Positions 27,672 to 37,921 are shown, counted from the stretch's first letter. The stretch is 64,000 bases of DNA from Planctomycetaceae bacterium (GCA_024642205.1 JAHEBQ010000004.1:62001-126000); one strand, 5' to 3'. Notes: generated from the letters alone by a model not told the origin. A program made the numbers and translations.

Positions 27672-29945
27672 CTAGAAAACTTCCAGTTGGGTAAACAGAT
27701 GATCAATCTTGTTCATCTTGTTGACCAATCGAACTTTTTCTGCAGAAGAAGACTCGGGTTCAAAGTAAAGTCTCCAGGCAGTCGCCCAATCGGACGTCGG
27801 GTTGGTTTTTCCAAATTCCTGGGCGAACTGGGCGGTCTTCAGGAACCACCATTGGTTGTCTCCGGAAAGGTCATAAAACTCGATTGCATCAGGTCGATCC
27901 GTTGTCCAGCCACTGATCAATTGAAATTGCTTCCAGAAGGACGTCTGTGTTGGAAGGACGTTCGGAACGGCGTCCGGACCGGCCCAGCTGTAGGCGATCA
28001 CCCGCGGTAATTCAGCAACGTAGAAATCGTTCAAGCTCTGATTGAATTCATCCCAGTCACCGAAAGTCAAACGTCGTTCAAGCCGGGTGACGGGTACGAG
28101 TTCTCCCGTATCAGGGTCCAACATCTGATCGTCAATGGTGACCAGTTCGTTGGTGGCGATTTCGACAACCGACGGAATCGTGTATTGCTTGACGAACACC
28201 AGGGGTTCGGTCGTCATGGTGTCTTTGAGTAATCGCGTATTGCCGGTCCGATCGTGCAGCATTTGCAGGCCTCTGTCGATGACCTCAACGTCACGGTTGC
28301 TCCATCCGCTGTTTCCATTTCGAAACTCGATTCGGGCATCCGCCGCCGTGTTGTCGGCAACATTATCAAATGCAACATACAGGAAGCGGTCTTTGCCTTC
28401 GTTTCCAAACAAGACGTCAATGGCATTCGCATTCACACCACCGAACAGACCATCGTTGCCTGCCTGACCAACGAGCGTGTCGGCCCCGTCGTCACCAAAC
28501 AACAGATCGTTTCCGTCGCCACCGAACATCCGGTCATTGCCGTCACCTCCACGCAACGTATCGTCGCCAGTTCCCGAGTTGATCAGGTCGTCCCCGGCAT
28601 TGCCCGAGATGTCGTCGTCGTTCTGTTGGCCGTATAGTTGATCGTTTCCTGCACCGCCGGTGACGATATCGTTGCCGACGCCGGCAAAGACGATATCATT
28701 GCCATTTTGCCCATTGAGGTTGTCGTTGCCGTCGTTTCCAACCAGCGTATCGTTTCCATCGCCGGCCCAGACCTCGTCATCGCCGTCGCCGGCATAAATC
28801 ACGTCATCGCCTCCTCCGCCAGCGATGAAATCATTGTCCGCGTTGCCGAACAGAAAGTCGTTGCCGTTGCCCCCATTGACGTAGTCTTCTCCCCCGTCAC
28901 CGTAGATGCGGTCAACGCCTTCTCCTCCGAAGAGTGAATCGTTGCCATCTCGTCCAAAGATGAGATCGTTGCCTTCATCTCCCATCACAGAATCGATGTC
29001 GGCCCCGCCAATCAAAACATCGTCGCCGTCACCACCCGAGACAATGTCATTGCCGGCGTTGCCGTCGATGTAGTCGTTACCAACGCCACCACGAATCGTG
29101 TCGTCGCCATCTTCACCTTGAAGACGATCATCGCCTTCGTCTCCGTCCATTACGTCCTTACCGGTTCCACCCCAGGCGCGGTCAGCTCCGGCATTACCAT
29201 GAATCGTATCGATCCCCGATCCGCCAAAAATCGTATCATCGCCATCACCTCCGACGAGCACATCGTCTCCATCGTGGCCCACGAGCAGGTCGTTACCCGC
29301 GTCACCGAACACCGAATCGTTACCGTCGAATGCGTAAGCAATATCATTGCCATCGCCACCACTCAGGAAGTCGTCTCCCGTCGCGCCATACAAAATATCG
29401 TCGCCGGAATCACCAAACAGACTGTCGTTCCCCGTTTCGCCATACACGGAGTCCGCGCCAGCTCCTCCATGAATCGTGTCGTTCCCATTATTTCCGTGCA
29501 GTTCGTCGCTGTCGCCGCCGCCGTCGATTTCATCATCGCCGTCCCCGCCGAAGATTCGGTCGATCCCATCACCTCCGGTTAGTTGGTCATTTCCCGCGTC
29601 ACCGAAAACGTTGGAGGGAATCGAGGTCATGTTGGTGAATACGTCATCTCCCGCATCACCGCGAAAGTAGATCTCAGTTACGTCACCAGGAGCCAGAACC
29701 AGCGAGGTCGCGCCGGTCAGCGAGAACGTAACTTCCGTTGGGCTGGTGAGTTCGACGGTTCCGGTATCCGCGGTCGGGTCACCCGTCATCGTGACGATTC
29801 CGTTACCGGGATTGAAAGCAATGCTGGCAAGCAGATGACGTCTTTCGAGACTCTGGTAGTTCAGACCATGCTTTCGGGTGGACTGGCGAACCAACCGACT
29901 GCTGGCGGTGAAGAGTTCAGACATATTTGCTACGAATCGAAGCAT
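27672..29945 (-). CDS. Secreted RTX-like calcium-binding repeat protein
   Basis: 757 residues. Near the N-terminus is LERRHLLASIAF, the LExR-LLA-type motif common to large exported planctomycete proteins. Residues of roughly 110 to 510 are tandem nine-residue haemolysin-type repeats (GGDGDDxIxG family; e.g. GGDGIDRIFGGDGDDEIDGG), more than 40 units forming calcium-bound beta-rolls. The C-terminal 220 residues lack repeats and include FWKQFQLISGWTTD and FGKTNPTSDWATAWRLYF. These resemble a metallopeptidase-like domain but no HExxH is present. It is probably secreted or cell-surface. A terminator follows. It is divergent from the haem-binding dehydrogenase. Confidence 0.85.
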   Translation of the reverse strand: MLRFVANMSELFTASSRLVRQSTRKHGLNYQSLERRHLLASIAFNPGNGIVTMTGDPTADTGTVELTSPTEVTFSLTGATSLVLAPGDVTEIYFRGDAGDDVFTNMTSIPSNVFGDAGNDQLTGGDGIDRIFGGDGDDEIDGGGDSDELHGNNGNDTIHGGAGADSVYGETGNDSLFGDSGDDILYGATGDDFLSGGDGNDIAYAFDGNDSVFGDAGNDLLVGHDGDDVLVGGDGDDTIFGGSGIDTIHGNAGADRAWGGTGKDVMDGDEGDDRLQGEDGDDTIRGGVGNDYIDGNAGNDIVSGGDGDDVLIGGADIDSVMGDEGNDLIFGRDGNDSLFGGEGVDRIYGDGGEDYVNGGNGNDFLFGNADNDFIAGGGGDDVIYAGDGDDEVWAGDGNDTLVGNDGNDNLNGQNGNDIVFAGVGNDIVTGGAGNDQLYGQQNDDDISGNAGDDLINSGTGDDTLRGGDGNDRMFGGDGNDLLFGDDGADTLVGQAGNDGLFGGVNANAIDVLFGNEGKDRFLYVAFDNVADNTAADARIEFRNGNSGWSNRDVEVIDRGLQMLHDRTGNTRLLKDTMTTEPLVFVKQYTIPSVVEIATNELVTIDDQMLDPDTGELVPVTRLERRLTFGDWDEFNQSLNDFYVAELPRVIAYSWAGPDAVPNVLPTQTSFWKQFQLISGWTTDRPDAIEFYDLSGDNQWWFLKTAQFAQEFGKTNPTSDWATAWRLYFEPESSSAEKVRLVNKMNKIDHLFTQLEVF

Positions 29946-30380
29946 GGTGATAATTCCGGGAAAATAAGGCTCTTGGGAGAGCCGGGGTGAAAACGATTTT
30001 CTACTCTTCCGTTGTAGTTAGAGGTCTCTATCCATGCAAATACAACGGCCTAAAACCGTCACATTTAGGGTAAAAACTGAACATTGGAGCTGGGATTCCG
30101 ATGGTTGACAACAAGGTAAAATGGGTCCCTTGCGACAAAGCCAGCTCCAAAAACGCAAGGTCGTGGGCCAGACCGCTTCAAATCGACGTTTGTCTTTGAC
30201 AAGCCGAACCTCCATCGGTTCCCCGTCGCGGACGAAAAATTGGAATAATCGGCAAACTTTGCCAAGTCTGTCAGCACAAACTGCCGATTCGAAAAGGGTA
30301 TAGATTCCGCCATTTGTGCGTGGATGGATCAATCGATCCCTAAATGGACTTCAATGGCCGTCAGTCAAAATGAGGTGATC
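29946..30380. other. Divergent intergenic region with inverted repeats
   Basis: 435 bases between divergent genes. TTGGAGCTGG at 30084-30093 is perfectly complementary to CCAGCTCCAA at 30141-30150. AATCGGCA at 30247-30254 pairs with TGCCGATT at 30282-30289. Either could be an operator or a leader hairpin. No convincing promoter pair was identified. Short open frames here show no family similarity. Confidence 0.5.
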
Positions 30381-33300
30381 ATGGACGATCGCGAAAAATC
30401 AACCACTTGTATAGGCAGTTGGCTCGCGCCGAGCCGAACCCTGATGTTCGGCCTGATTCTGTTGTTCAGTTTCATCATCACTGACAAATCCGTTTGGGGA
30501 GACCAACCGTACTGGATCTGGTCGCCCAAGATAACCGGCGCCGCTGAATTGAATTCGCAGGGAGATTGTCATTTCCGAAAACGTTTCACTTTGATTCGCC
30601 CGGTTGACGCCGAGATGGAAATCGCGGCTGGAGACGAATTCGAAATCTACATCAACGGTCGATTGGCAACGCGTGGTCAATCGTTTGGTTCGATCAGCAA
30701 AATGGACATTGGTGCCTACTTGCAACCCGGAGTTAATTTGATCGCGGCGAAGGTTCGTCACCACGATGGCAACCAGGTCGGATTGGCAATGCGGATCCGC
30801 GTAAAGGAAAAAGGTGAAACTCGTTGGCGAAACCTCCTGACTGACGGGACGTGGAAAACGCGAATCGAAAATGTTGAATCATGGAGAAGCACCGCCTATA
30901 ACGACCTGGGATGGTTAAAAGCTCAAACGCTTGGTGTTCTTGGAGCCGGGATCGCTGATTCGCCAACGGTTGGTTCGCCCGGGCCCCATTCGAGTTCCGC
31001 TGGACAAGCTCAACCCGCTGGTCCGAAGTCACCTTCGGTTGCCAATTCAACGGGAACACAACCGGTCTCGGCAAGGACGGGCAGGATTGAACCAAAGCTG
31101 GGACTTCCCGCGTCGCCAAACCAGAGTAATTCAACAACGACAACGGTGCCGGCGCATCAGGTTTCGGCTGCGGCTGACAAAGCAACACAGCCGATGGTGA
31201 CCGACAACAGGCAGCGATTCGAAATTGATCCCGAATTCACGGTTCAACTGGTCCTCTCGGGTAACGAGACCGGGTCGCTGGTCGCCATGGAATTCAACGA
31301 GTTTGGAAAGTTGTTGCTGTCGCGTGAGGGTGGGCCGCTGCTGATTGCGGATCCAACCAAACAACTCAAGGACCCTCACCGCGTTCGTGTTTGTTGCGAC
31401 CAGGTTACCAGTTGCCAGGGAATTCTGCCTCTCAACGGCGCGGTGTACGTGACAGGAAGTGGTCCTCAAGGCCTGGGACTCTATCGACTTGCCGATTCGA
31501 ATCGGGATGGGATGCTGGAAGTCCAACAAAAGCTGGCAGGCTTCACTGGCTCACTGGGAGAACATGGCCCTCATGGTCTTCAGCTGGGTCCCGATGGCAT
31601 GCTGTATGTGATCATTGGCAATGGCAGTCAGATCGAAGGGCCGACCAATCCGGAAAGTCCCTTTCAGGATTTCTATGAAGGCGATTTGATTCCGAGGTAC
31701 GAGGATCCGGGTGGACATGCCAAAGGTGTGAAAGCTCCGGGAGGAACAGTTGTTCGGGTATCGCTCGATGGTAAAAGAGTCGAGACAGTCGCGGGTGGCA
31801 TTCGAAATGCGTATGACCTTGTTTTCGATCAACAGGGAGAATTGTTCATTCACGATAGCGACATGGAATCAGACATCGGAACGCCCTGGTACCGACCGAC
31901 CATGGTTTTTCACGTTCCTGCGGGCGCGGAACTCGGATGGCGAAGCGGCTGGGCAAAATTTCCCCAGTATTTTGCCGATCAGACGCCGGCGGTTTGCGAG
32001 ACGGGCCGTGGCTCGCCGGCGGGCGCCGTGTTGTATCAACACCTTAATTTCCCGGTTCGTTACCAGGATGCGATTTTCCTTGCGGACTGGTCCGAAGGAA
32101 GAATCCTGTCACTTCGCAATCAACAAAACGGAGCTGGATACACGGCCCAAGCCGAGACCTTCCTCAAAGGTCGACCTCTGAACGTGGTTGATCTGGCGGT
32201 GGGCGAAGACGGTGGACTGTATTTTTGTACCGGTGGTCGAGGAACCCAGGGAGGTGTGTATCGGGTAACCTGGAAAGGAAAAGTCCCGGGTGAGGTCCTT
32301 CAATTCGACTCAAACCTGGCCAAGGTGATCCGCCATCCGCAGCCAAATTCTGCCTGGGCCCGCCAAAATATTGCCCAGTTGAAGATTGCCATGGGAGACC
32401 ATTGGAATTCCGCGATGGAGGGCGTTGCCAAGGAAACACGAAACAACACCCGGAATCGATTACGCGCACTTCAGTTGATGGTCATGTATGGCCCTGTGCC
32501 TTCGGAAGAATTGTTGGGCGCGTTGAGTAAGGACCAGGACCCGGAGATTCGCGCCCAGATCGCGCAGCTCTGCGGGCTCAAGAAAGACCAAGCCTGTGAA
32601 AACCTGTTGACGCAACTGGTCGTTGACACGTCACCTTTGGTTCGTCGCAAATCGTGTGAAGCGTTCATGCGATTGGGAGTTGAACCGGAATTGGCAGCGA
32701 TCCTGCCGATGCTGAATTCGACCGATCGGATTGAATCGATGTGTGCTCGTCGTCTGATTGAGCGGATCCCTGCTGATCAATGGGAATCGGAAATTTTCAC
32801 GACCGACCAGAAGCGTTTGTTCAACCAGGGGTCTGTCGCACTGATGACCGCTGATCCAACACTTGAACGGGCTTATAAAATTCTGGCGCAAGCCAGCAAA
32901 TTCATGGAGGGTTTTGTCAATGATTATGACTTTATTAATTTGCTGCGTACGATGGAGTTGGCGCTGGTTCGGGGAAAGGTAGAACCGGAGCGCGTGCCCG
33001 GTTTGGTTGCTCGACTTGGCAACGAGTTTCCGTCCGGCAGTTCAACCATCAACCGTGAACTGATTCGCTTGTTGGCGTACCTCAAGGCGGGCGACTTGCA
33101 AGGCCGAGTCGAAGAGTACATTCAAGATGAGAATGTGAGCGTCGAAGACAAAGTCCATCTTGGCATGCACATGCAGGCGATCGGCCCCGAACTGACACCT
33201 GGGGCTCAACTGGCGATCATCGACTGCCTGGAACAGATTCGGAAGATGGACGGTACCAGTGGAAGCTATGCTCTGTATCTTCAACAAGCAGTAAAGGACT

Positions 33301-34466
33301 TGGCAGAATCCATCACGCCCGACCAGGTAATCACGGTTCTCAACAATGGCCATCGTTGGCCCAACGCCGCCGTCGTGGCATTCTATCAATTGCCCGAAAA
33401 ACTCGATCCAGGAATGGTACAGCTGGTTATCGAGATGGATCAGAAAATCAAACAGTCGGAAGACTCCGATCCCATGGCCAAAAAGTTGAGACTTGGCGTG
33501 ATTGCCTTGCTTGCTCGCAGTGGCGACTCGGTGTCGATGGAATATTTGCGACAACTGTGGCAACAGGAAGAGGACCGTCGCAATGATATTGTGATTGGGC
33601 TGTCTCAGCAGCCAGAAGCCGAAAACTGGGCATACCTCGTCAGTAGCCTTCCTGTGCTGAACGATTTAACGGGAGTGGAAGTGGTTGAAAAATTGATTGG
33701 CATCTCACGTCGACCACGCGCCGCACGTCATTTTCGCGATTTGATTTCGGTTGGATATCGACTTCGGGGCCAGGATCAAGATGCGATTGTCCGTCTGTTG
33801 GAGCATTGGGCGGGAGAGCCCGTGACGCCTCCGTCAGACAATTGGCAATCCAAACTCAACGCCTGGAGCGAATGGTTCCACCAGAAGTGGCCTGAGGAAG
33901 AGCCCGTCTCGATTGAGAACCAGGACGAAGTCGTTGGTCGATATTCGGTCAATCAATTGCTCGTCCTTTTGGAGAACGAGGGTCCAGGAAATGCGCTGAT
34001 GGGACATGCCGCTTTCGTGAAGGCTCAGTGCGCGACCTGCCATCAATTCAAGGGTCAAGGACAAGCCATGGGGCCCGATTTGACCAGTCTGGCTCAACGG
34101 TTCTCGCTTCGGGAAGCGATTGAATCAACGATTCATCCTTCGAAAGTCGTCCCGGATCGGTACGCGACCAGGACCATTCTGACAGCCGACGGAATGCAGT
34201 ACAGCGGGATGACGATCGAGCAACCGAACGGTTCGTTCCTGGTGCTTCAAAGTGATGGCAAGCGGATCCGGGTTCAGGCCGACGACGTCGAAGAGGTCAA
34301 ACCGAGCTGGAAGTCCGCGATGCCAGAAGGTTTGTTGGATGGACTGACTGTTGCCGAAATCAACAATATGTTTGCTTACCTGCTTCAACCACAAACAGAG
34401 ACTGCGGAGAAGGATCGAATATCCGCCCCGTCCGTATCTCAATCGGAATTTCCGCCTGCTAGATGA
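30381..34466 (+). CDS. PVC-type haem-binding membrane-associated dehydrogenase with HEAT repeats
   Basis: About 1361 residues from the ATG at 30381, which has GAGG five to six bases upstream. A signal segment (LMFGLILLFSFIITDKSVWG) is followed by a beta-sandwich similar to the N-terminal domain of glycosidases (YWIWSPKITG, FEIYINGRLATRG). After a Ser/Pro/Thr-rich linker comes a soluble glucose dehydrogenase-like propeller (GLQLGPDGMLYVIIGNGSQ, GGIRNAYDLVFDQQGELF, HDSDMESDIGTPWYRPT). Then HEAT-like helices follow, and last a cytochrome-like domain with CATCH (Cys1217, Cys1220, His1221) and MGPDLTSL. This is the common planctomycete family that may oxidise sugars in the periplasm. A strong terminator follows. 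Confidence 0.9.
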   Translation: MDDREKSTTCIGSWLAPSRTLMFGLILLFSFIITDKSVWGDQPYWIWSPKITGAAELNSQGDCHFRKRFTLIRPVDAEMEIAAGDEFEIYINGRLATRGQSFGSISKMDIGAYLQPGVNLIAAKVRHHDGNQVGLAMRIRVKEKGETRWRNLLTDGTWKTRIENVESWRSTAYNDLGWLKAQTLGVLGAGIADSPTVGSPGPHSSSAGQAQPAGPKSPSVANSTGTQPVSARTGRIEPKLGLPASPNQSNSTTTTVPAHQVSAAADKATQPMVTDNRQRFEIDPEFTVQLVLSGNETGSLVAMEFNEFGKLLLSREGGPLLIADPTKQLKDPHRVRVCCDQVTSCQGILPLNGAVYVTGSGPQGLGLYRLADSNRDGMLEVQQKLAGFTGSLGEHGPHGLQLGPDGMLYVIIGNGSQIEGPTNPESPFQDFYEGDLIPRYEDPGGHAKGVKAPGGTVVRVSLDGKRVETVAGGIRNAYDLVFDQQGELFIHDSDMESDIGTPWYRPTMVFHVPAGAELGWRSGWAKFPQYFADQTPAVCETGRGSPAGAVLYQHLNFPVRYQDAIFLADWSEGRILSLRNQQNGAGYTAQAETFLKGRPLNVVDLAVGEDGGLYFCTGGRGTQGGVYRVTWKGKVPGEVLQFDSNLAKVIRHPQPNSAWARQNIAQLKIAMGDHWNSAMEGVAKETRNNTRNRLRALQLMVMYGPVPSEELLGALSKDQDPEIRAQIAQLCGLKKDQACENLLTQLVVDTSPLVRRKSCEAFMRLGVEPELAAILPMLNSTDRIESMCARRLIERIPADQWESEIFTTDQKRLFNQGSVALMTADPTLERAYKILAQASKFMEGFVNDYDFINLLRTMELALVRGKVEPERVPGLVARLGNEFPSGSSTINRELIRLLAYLKAGDLQGRVEEYIQDENVSVEDKVHLGMHMQAIGPELTPGAQLAIIDCLEQIRKMDGTSGSYALYLQQAVKDLAESITPDQVITVLNNGHRWPNAAVVAFYQLPEKLDPGMVQLVIEMDQKIKQSEDSDPMAKKLRLGVIALLARSGDSVSMEYLRQLWQQEEDRRNDIVIGLSQQPEAENWAYLVSSLPVLNDLTGVEVVEKLIGISRRPRAARHFRDLISVGYRLRGQDQDAIVRLLEHWAGEPVTPPSDNWQSKLNAWSEWFHQKWPEEEPVSIENQDEVVGRYSVNQLLVLLENEGPGNALMGHAAFVKAQCATCHQFKGQGQAMGPDLTSLAQRFSLREAIESTIHPSKVVPDRYATRTILTADGMQYSGMTIEQPNGSFLVLQSDGKRIRVQADDVEEVKPSWKSAMPEGLLDGLTVAEINNMFAYLLQPQTETAEKDRISAPSVSQSEFPPAR

Positions 34467-34551
34467 TCGACCGGCAGGTCTGCCGCGAAAAATTTCGAGG
34501 CAGGCTGAGACTGTTCGATTCCGTCGAACCAAAGCCAGTTTCTCATCAATC

Positions 34552-34596
34552 AAGCCACGCAGTGGGCAGTTCGCCGGGGGGCTGCGTGGCTTTTTT
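34552..34596 (+). terminator. Rho-independent terminator
   Basis: AAGCCACGCAG (34552-34562) pairs perfectly with CTGCGTGGCTT (34582-34592), followed by a six-base T run. It ends the transcript of the haem-binding dehydrogenase gene, 86 bases past its stop. Confidence 0.88.
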
Positions 34597-34609
34597 CGTG
34601 CGCTCAGCG

Positions 34610-34618
34610 TGGTAGAAT
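34610..34618 (+). promoter_or_regulatory. Extended -10 element of the MazG-like gene
   Basis: TGGTAGAAT is an extended -10 (TGn plus TAGAAT) about 40 bases before the ATG at 34658 and directly after the terminator. No clear -35 is seen. Confidence 0.4.
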
Positions 34619-34657
34619 CGTCATCGCGTTGAACAATCGAACTCCTCCGGCGGCCCC

Positions 34658-35050
34658 ATGACGAACCTTGAATCAACCGACGACGCCTCAACATGCATCG
34701 CCGATCTGCGGCAACTGGTCAGGCAGTTTGTCGAAGCCCGTGATTGGAAGCAGTTTCACTCTCCCAAGAACCTGAGTATGGCGCTGGCCATCGAAGCGGC
34801 CGAATTGATGGAGCATTTTCAGTGGATCACCCCTGATGCGTCCCGCCAACTCAACGACCAGGCTCTTGACGACGTTGGAGAAGAACTGGCCGACGTACTG
34901 TGCTATGCCCTGGCATTGGCGAACGAGCTGGAGCTTGACCTGGCATCAACATTAAGAAAAAAAATGGTCAAGAACTGTGAGAAATATCCCGTCGAAGACT
35001 ATCGGGGGCGTTTCGGGAAAGACGATCCAAGTCCCGTCAGCCGAGATTAG
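34658..35050 (+). CDS. MazG-like nucleotide pyrophosphohydrolase
   Basis: 130 residues, matching the small all-alpha NTP pyrophosphatases (dCTPase/RS21-C6-like). The magnesium-binding motif is seen as AIEAAELMEHFQW (Glu46, Glu49) and GEELADVLCYALALAN (Glu76, Asp79). KNLSMAL before it is typical of the dCTPase-like branch. It hydrolyses non-canonical or excess dNTPs to monophosphates, a house-cleaning role. Single gene with its own likely promoter. Confidence 0.9.
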   Translation: MTNLESTDDASTCIADLRQLVRQFVEARDWKQFHSPKNLSMALAIEAAELMEHFQWITPDASRQLNDQALDDVGEELADVLCYALALANELELDLASTLRKKMVKNCEKYPVEDYRGRFGKDDPSPVSRD

Positions 35051-35231
35051 CCGGTTGTCAGCGGAATCCGACGGGGGAGGTTTGGACACCCCAACCTGAC
35101 GTGGTCGAGAATGGGAATCGCCGCAGGATCCACATAGCGGGTTACCTGAACACCGCAGTTCGGCGATGTTTCGCCACATCCGAAAAACACTCCCGAGAAC
35201 AGTGGACTGCCTGAATTTCAATGCCGGTTGC

Positions 35232-36119
35232 TTAATGCGTCATCGCATAAGTCACGACGTTGATGCCAAAAGGATATGACCATTTTTCCGAGAACTGGTG
35301 GAAGTAAGCCCGATCCTCACCTTCGCGTTCCCATCCGTCTCCAATGTCGTTGTTATGGCAAACCAAGGCGACCATTCGGCCCCGGTCATCATGATAAGTC
35401 CAGAAATGAGGAGCTTGGTCCCCTCCTGAATCACCGTGCATGAATTCGTAGTCATAGCCATCACGCCAGGTCTTGATGTCGACGACCTGAGGAAGCGCGC
35501 TTAAATCGTAGACGAGGTGAAAAATCGGGTGTTTCAAAGTAAGTTCCAGCGGTTCGCGATCGGGAAAAACTCCTCGCATCTCATGCAGGACATTCTTCCA
35601 TCCATCCACTCCCCAGACATCGTCGACCATGACAAAACCGCCGTTGAGCAGGTAGCGTCGAAAGGCAACCTGTTCGGATTGGCTGAGCGTCATGGTTTGT
35701 ACGCCCGCCATGTAAATGAACGGATAGTCGAAAAGTTCTGGATCGGTCAGCCGCAAGACCTTACTGTCGGAAGCCACCCTGAGTGACGTCAAGTTCTGAA
35801 GTCGGTACGAGAAGTTCCAGTCACCATCCGGATAATCATTGTCCCAGCGGTCCCACCAACCGAATGGACCGACGGAATCGTATTCAACGCGGACAAACGT
35901 AAAGACATCCTCCTTGAATTCGGAGTCGACTTCCCAACTCGGAAAATCACTCCGGGATGGCATCGGCCTGGGTCTCCGGGTTTCTCTGCGGTAACTTCCC
36001 GAACTGGGTGATTGTTCCGTGAGCCTTTCGTCCGGCGTTTGCAAGGCAAGAAACGATACGGCCAGGCAAACGAGGCCGAAAAAAGTGAATATCGCAGGCA
36101 GTCCAACTCTAGGAATCAT
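35232..36119 (-). CDS. DUF4159 domain protein, exported
   Basis: About 295 residues from the ATG at 36119. One N-terminal membrane/signal segment is present (GLPAIFTFFGLVCLAVSFLA), then a short Pro/Arg-rich linker, then DUF4159. Typical segments are FTFVRVEYDS, DYPFIYMAGVQTMTLSQSEQ, LLNGGFVMVDDVWG, HPIFHLVYDL and MVALVCHNNDIGDGWE. The fold is glutamine amidotransferase-like, but the function is unknown; in many bacteria it is encoded near MoxR ATPases and BatA-type proteins, which are not seen here. The protein is probably periplasmic. Confidence 0.85.
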   Translation of the reverse strand: MIPRVGLPAIFTFFGLVCLAVSFLALQTPDERLTEQSPSSGSYRRETRRPRPMPSRSDFPSWEVDSEFKEDVFTFVRVEYDSVGPFGWWDRWDNDYPDGDWNFSYRLQNLTSLRVASDSKVLRLTDPELFDYPFIYMAGVQTMTLSQSEQVAFRRYLLNGGFVMVDDVWGVDGWKNVLHEMRGVFPDREPLELTLKHPIFHLVYDLSALPQVVDIKTWRDGYDYEFMHGDSGGDQAPHFWTYHDDRGRMVALVCHNNDIGDGWEREGEDRAYFHQFSEKWSYPFGINVVTYAMTH

Positions 36120-36371
36120 TGAATCACGTTTTCCAGTATGGCGCCAGCCAGGCATTCCAGTGACACTGGATGCCGCCGATCAAGTTCAACTGTTTGCGGA
36201 ACAAAGGCGATTGCTGGCGATTCATGTTACCATGGGAAGGTCGCGATACCAGCTTTTGAAGAACCCAAATTTGCACTGGTGAAACGTTGAACAGATTGAG
36301 CGGTGCTGCGGTCCATCGACTTTGCAGCTGAACAAGCCGAGACTGGAAGCCAGACTGGCAGGTCCACCAGA

Positions 36372-37808
36372 TTAGACTTCGGCTTCCGTACGAAAGATCT
36401 CTTCGTCCAATTCTCCTTCCCATTTGGCGACTGTGCATGCAACGGCGATGTCGCCTGAGATGTTGGTGACCGTTCGCATCATGTCCAACAATCGATCGAA
36501 TGGAAAAATAAAAGCGATCACCAACAGCGTTTGCGATTCACTGATTCCGATAACTTCCAACACCGTGGCAGCCAGGAGCAGGCCCGCTGATGGGATTCCC
36601 GCAGCCCCGATCGAAACCAGAGTCGCGGTCATCGCAACCAGAAAATATTGTGACAAGGTTAAATCAAATCCAGCCGCCTGGGCTGCAAATAACGCCACCA
36701 ATCCCAGGTAGATTGCGGTGCCGTCCATGTTGATCGTCGCGCCCAACGGTAACACGGAACCTGCCACCGACTTGTCGACCCCCAGGTTTTTTTCCGCGCA
36801 GGAGATCGTGACCGGCAACGTTGCACTGGAAGAAGCAGTCGAAAATGCCACTCCCTGCGCGTCCAGAATACCACGGAAAAATTGACGCATCGGTAGACGC
36901 AGTACTCCTTTGACGATGATCAAGCCATACACAAGTACGATCTGCAAAACACAGGCGACATACAGTGAGATTGCCAACCAGAACAGATTCGTTAACACTT
37001 CGACACCTTTGGTCGCCATCACCCAGGCCATCAACGCGCATACTCCGAAGGGAGCCAGCTCCATGACCAGCATGGTTATTTTCATCACGACCTCTGCGGC
37101 CGAGTCAAAAAAATCCTTGACCGGGTCAGCAGGACTTCCCACAAACAGGATTCCGACTCCAATCAGGATTGAGAAAAAGATGATCGGCAGCACATCGCCG
37201 TTGGACAATGCGGCGACCGGGTTGGCGGGAATGATATCGAGCAAACGCTGCACGAACCCCCCGGCCTGTTCCGCTTGTTCCATCTGACCCGTTACCGAAG
37301 CGATGTCGGCAGCCGACGCAGTGTCGTACTTCACGCCGACGCCAGGTTTGATGACTGTTCCCATTGCCAATCCAAGACTGACAGCAAACAGTGTTGTCAG
37401 CATATACAGTCCTATCGTGTAAACTCCCAGGGAGCCCAGTTTTTTTGGATCTCCCATCGCGGTCACACCGGCGACCAGCGTGGTTGCGATCAGAGGAACG
37501 ATCAGCATTTTGATCAATCGAACAAATGCGTCGCCGAACGGCTGGAACCAGGTATCGCCAATCAAGGCCGCTCGTTCGACGCCAGGAATTGACTCACGCA
37601 AGTCAAGTTGGGCAGCAGCAAGTTCCGTTTCGGTGGCACCGGGACTGGCTTGCAACCGGTCCAGCTCGATTCGGGCTGCCGCCAACGCATCCGCCGAAAC
37701 TTTCCGGTCCGGCATGCCATATCGAATGGCCAGTCCAATGGCCAGTCCAATCAACAGGCCAACCAGAACTCGTTTCCACAGCGTGACGGCTTGCCAGGAT
37801 TTGAACAT
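36372..37808 (-). CDS. Dicarboxylate/amino acid:cation symporter (DAACS family)
   Basis: 478 residues of the glutamate transporter homologue fold. Signature segments are SSSATLPVTISCAEKNLGV (re-entrant hairpin HP1), PLGATINMDGTAIYLG (transmembrane 7 NMDGT motif) and GIPSAGLLLAATVLE (HP2 region). It imports glutamate, aspartate or C4-dicarboxylates with sodium or protons. An unusual feature is a soluble insert of about 50 residues after the first helix (KVSADALAAARIELDRLQAS), predicted helical. No neighbouring gene explains its substrate. Confidence 0.93.
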   Translation of the reverse strand: MFKSWQAVTLWKRVLVGLLIGLAIGLAIRYGMPDRKVSADALAAARIELDRLQASPGATETELAAAQLDLRESIPGVERAALIGDTWFQPFGDAFVRLIKMLIVPLIATTLVAGVTAMGDPKKLGSLGVYTIGLYMLTTLFAVSLGLAMGTVIKPGVGVKYDTASAADIASVTGQMEQAEQAGGFVQRLLDIIPANPVAALSNGDVLPIIFFSILIGVGILFVGSPADPVKDFFDSAAEVVMKITMLVMELAPFGVCALMAWVMATKGVEVLTNLFWLAISLYVACVLQIVLVYGLIIVKGVLRLPMRQFFRGILDAQGVAFSTASSSATLPVTISCAEKNLGVDKSVAGSVLPLGATINMDGTAIYLGLVALFAAQAAGFDLTLSQYFLVAMTATLVSIGAAGIPSAGLLLAATVLEVIGISESQTLLVIAFIFPFDRLLDMMRTVTNISGDIAVACTVAKWEGELDEEIFRTEAEV

Positions 37809-37921
37809 GGTTTCTCAGGATCCAGCTTGGAAGGAAATGATTCGAGCAGTTAGATCAGGGCGCGAGGAACAATCGGAAGGATTCAGTCTAATGGAAGCCG
37901 ATTGGCGAGTCATCCACCGTA

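Noticed and set aside
27672-29945. Short-period DNA repeats that could suggest CRISPR
   Set aside because: The 27-base period is coding, imperfect and has no spacers; it encodes RTX nonapeptides.
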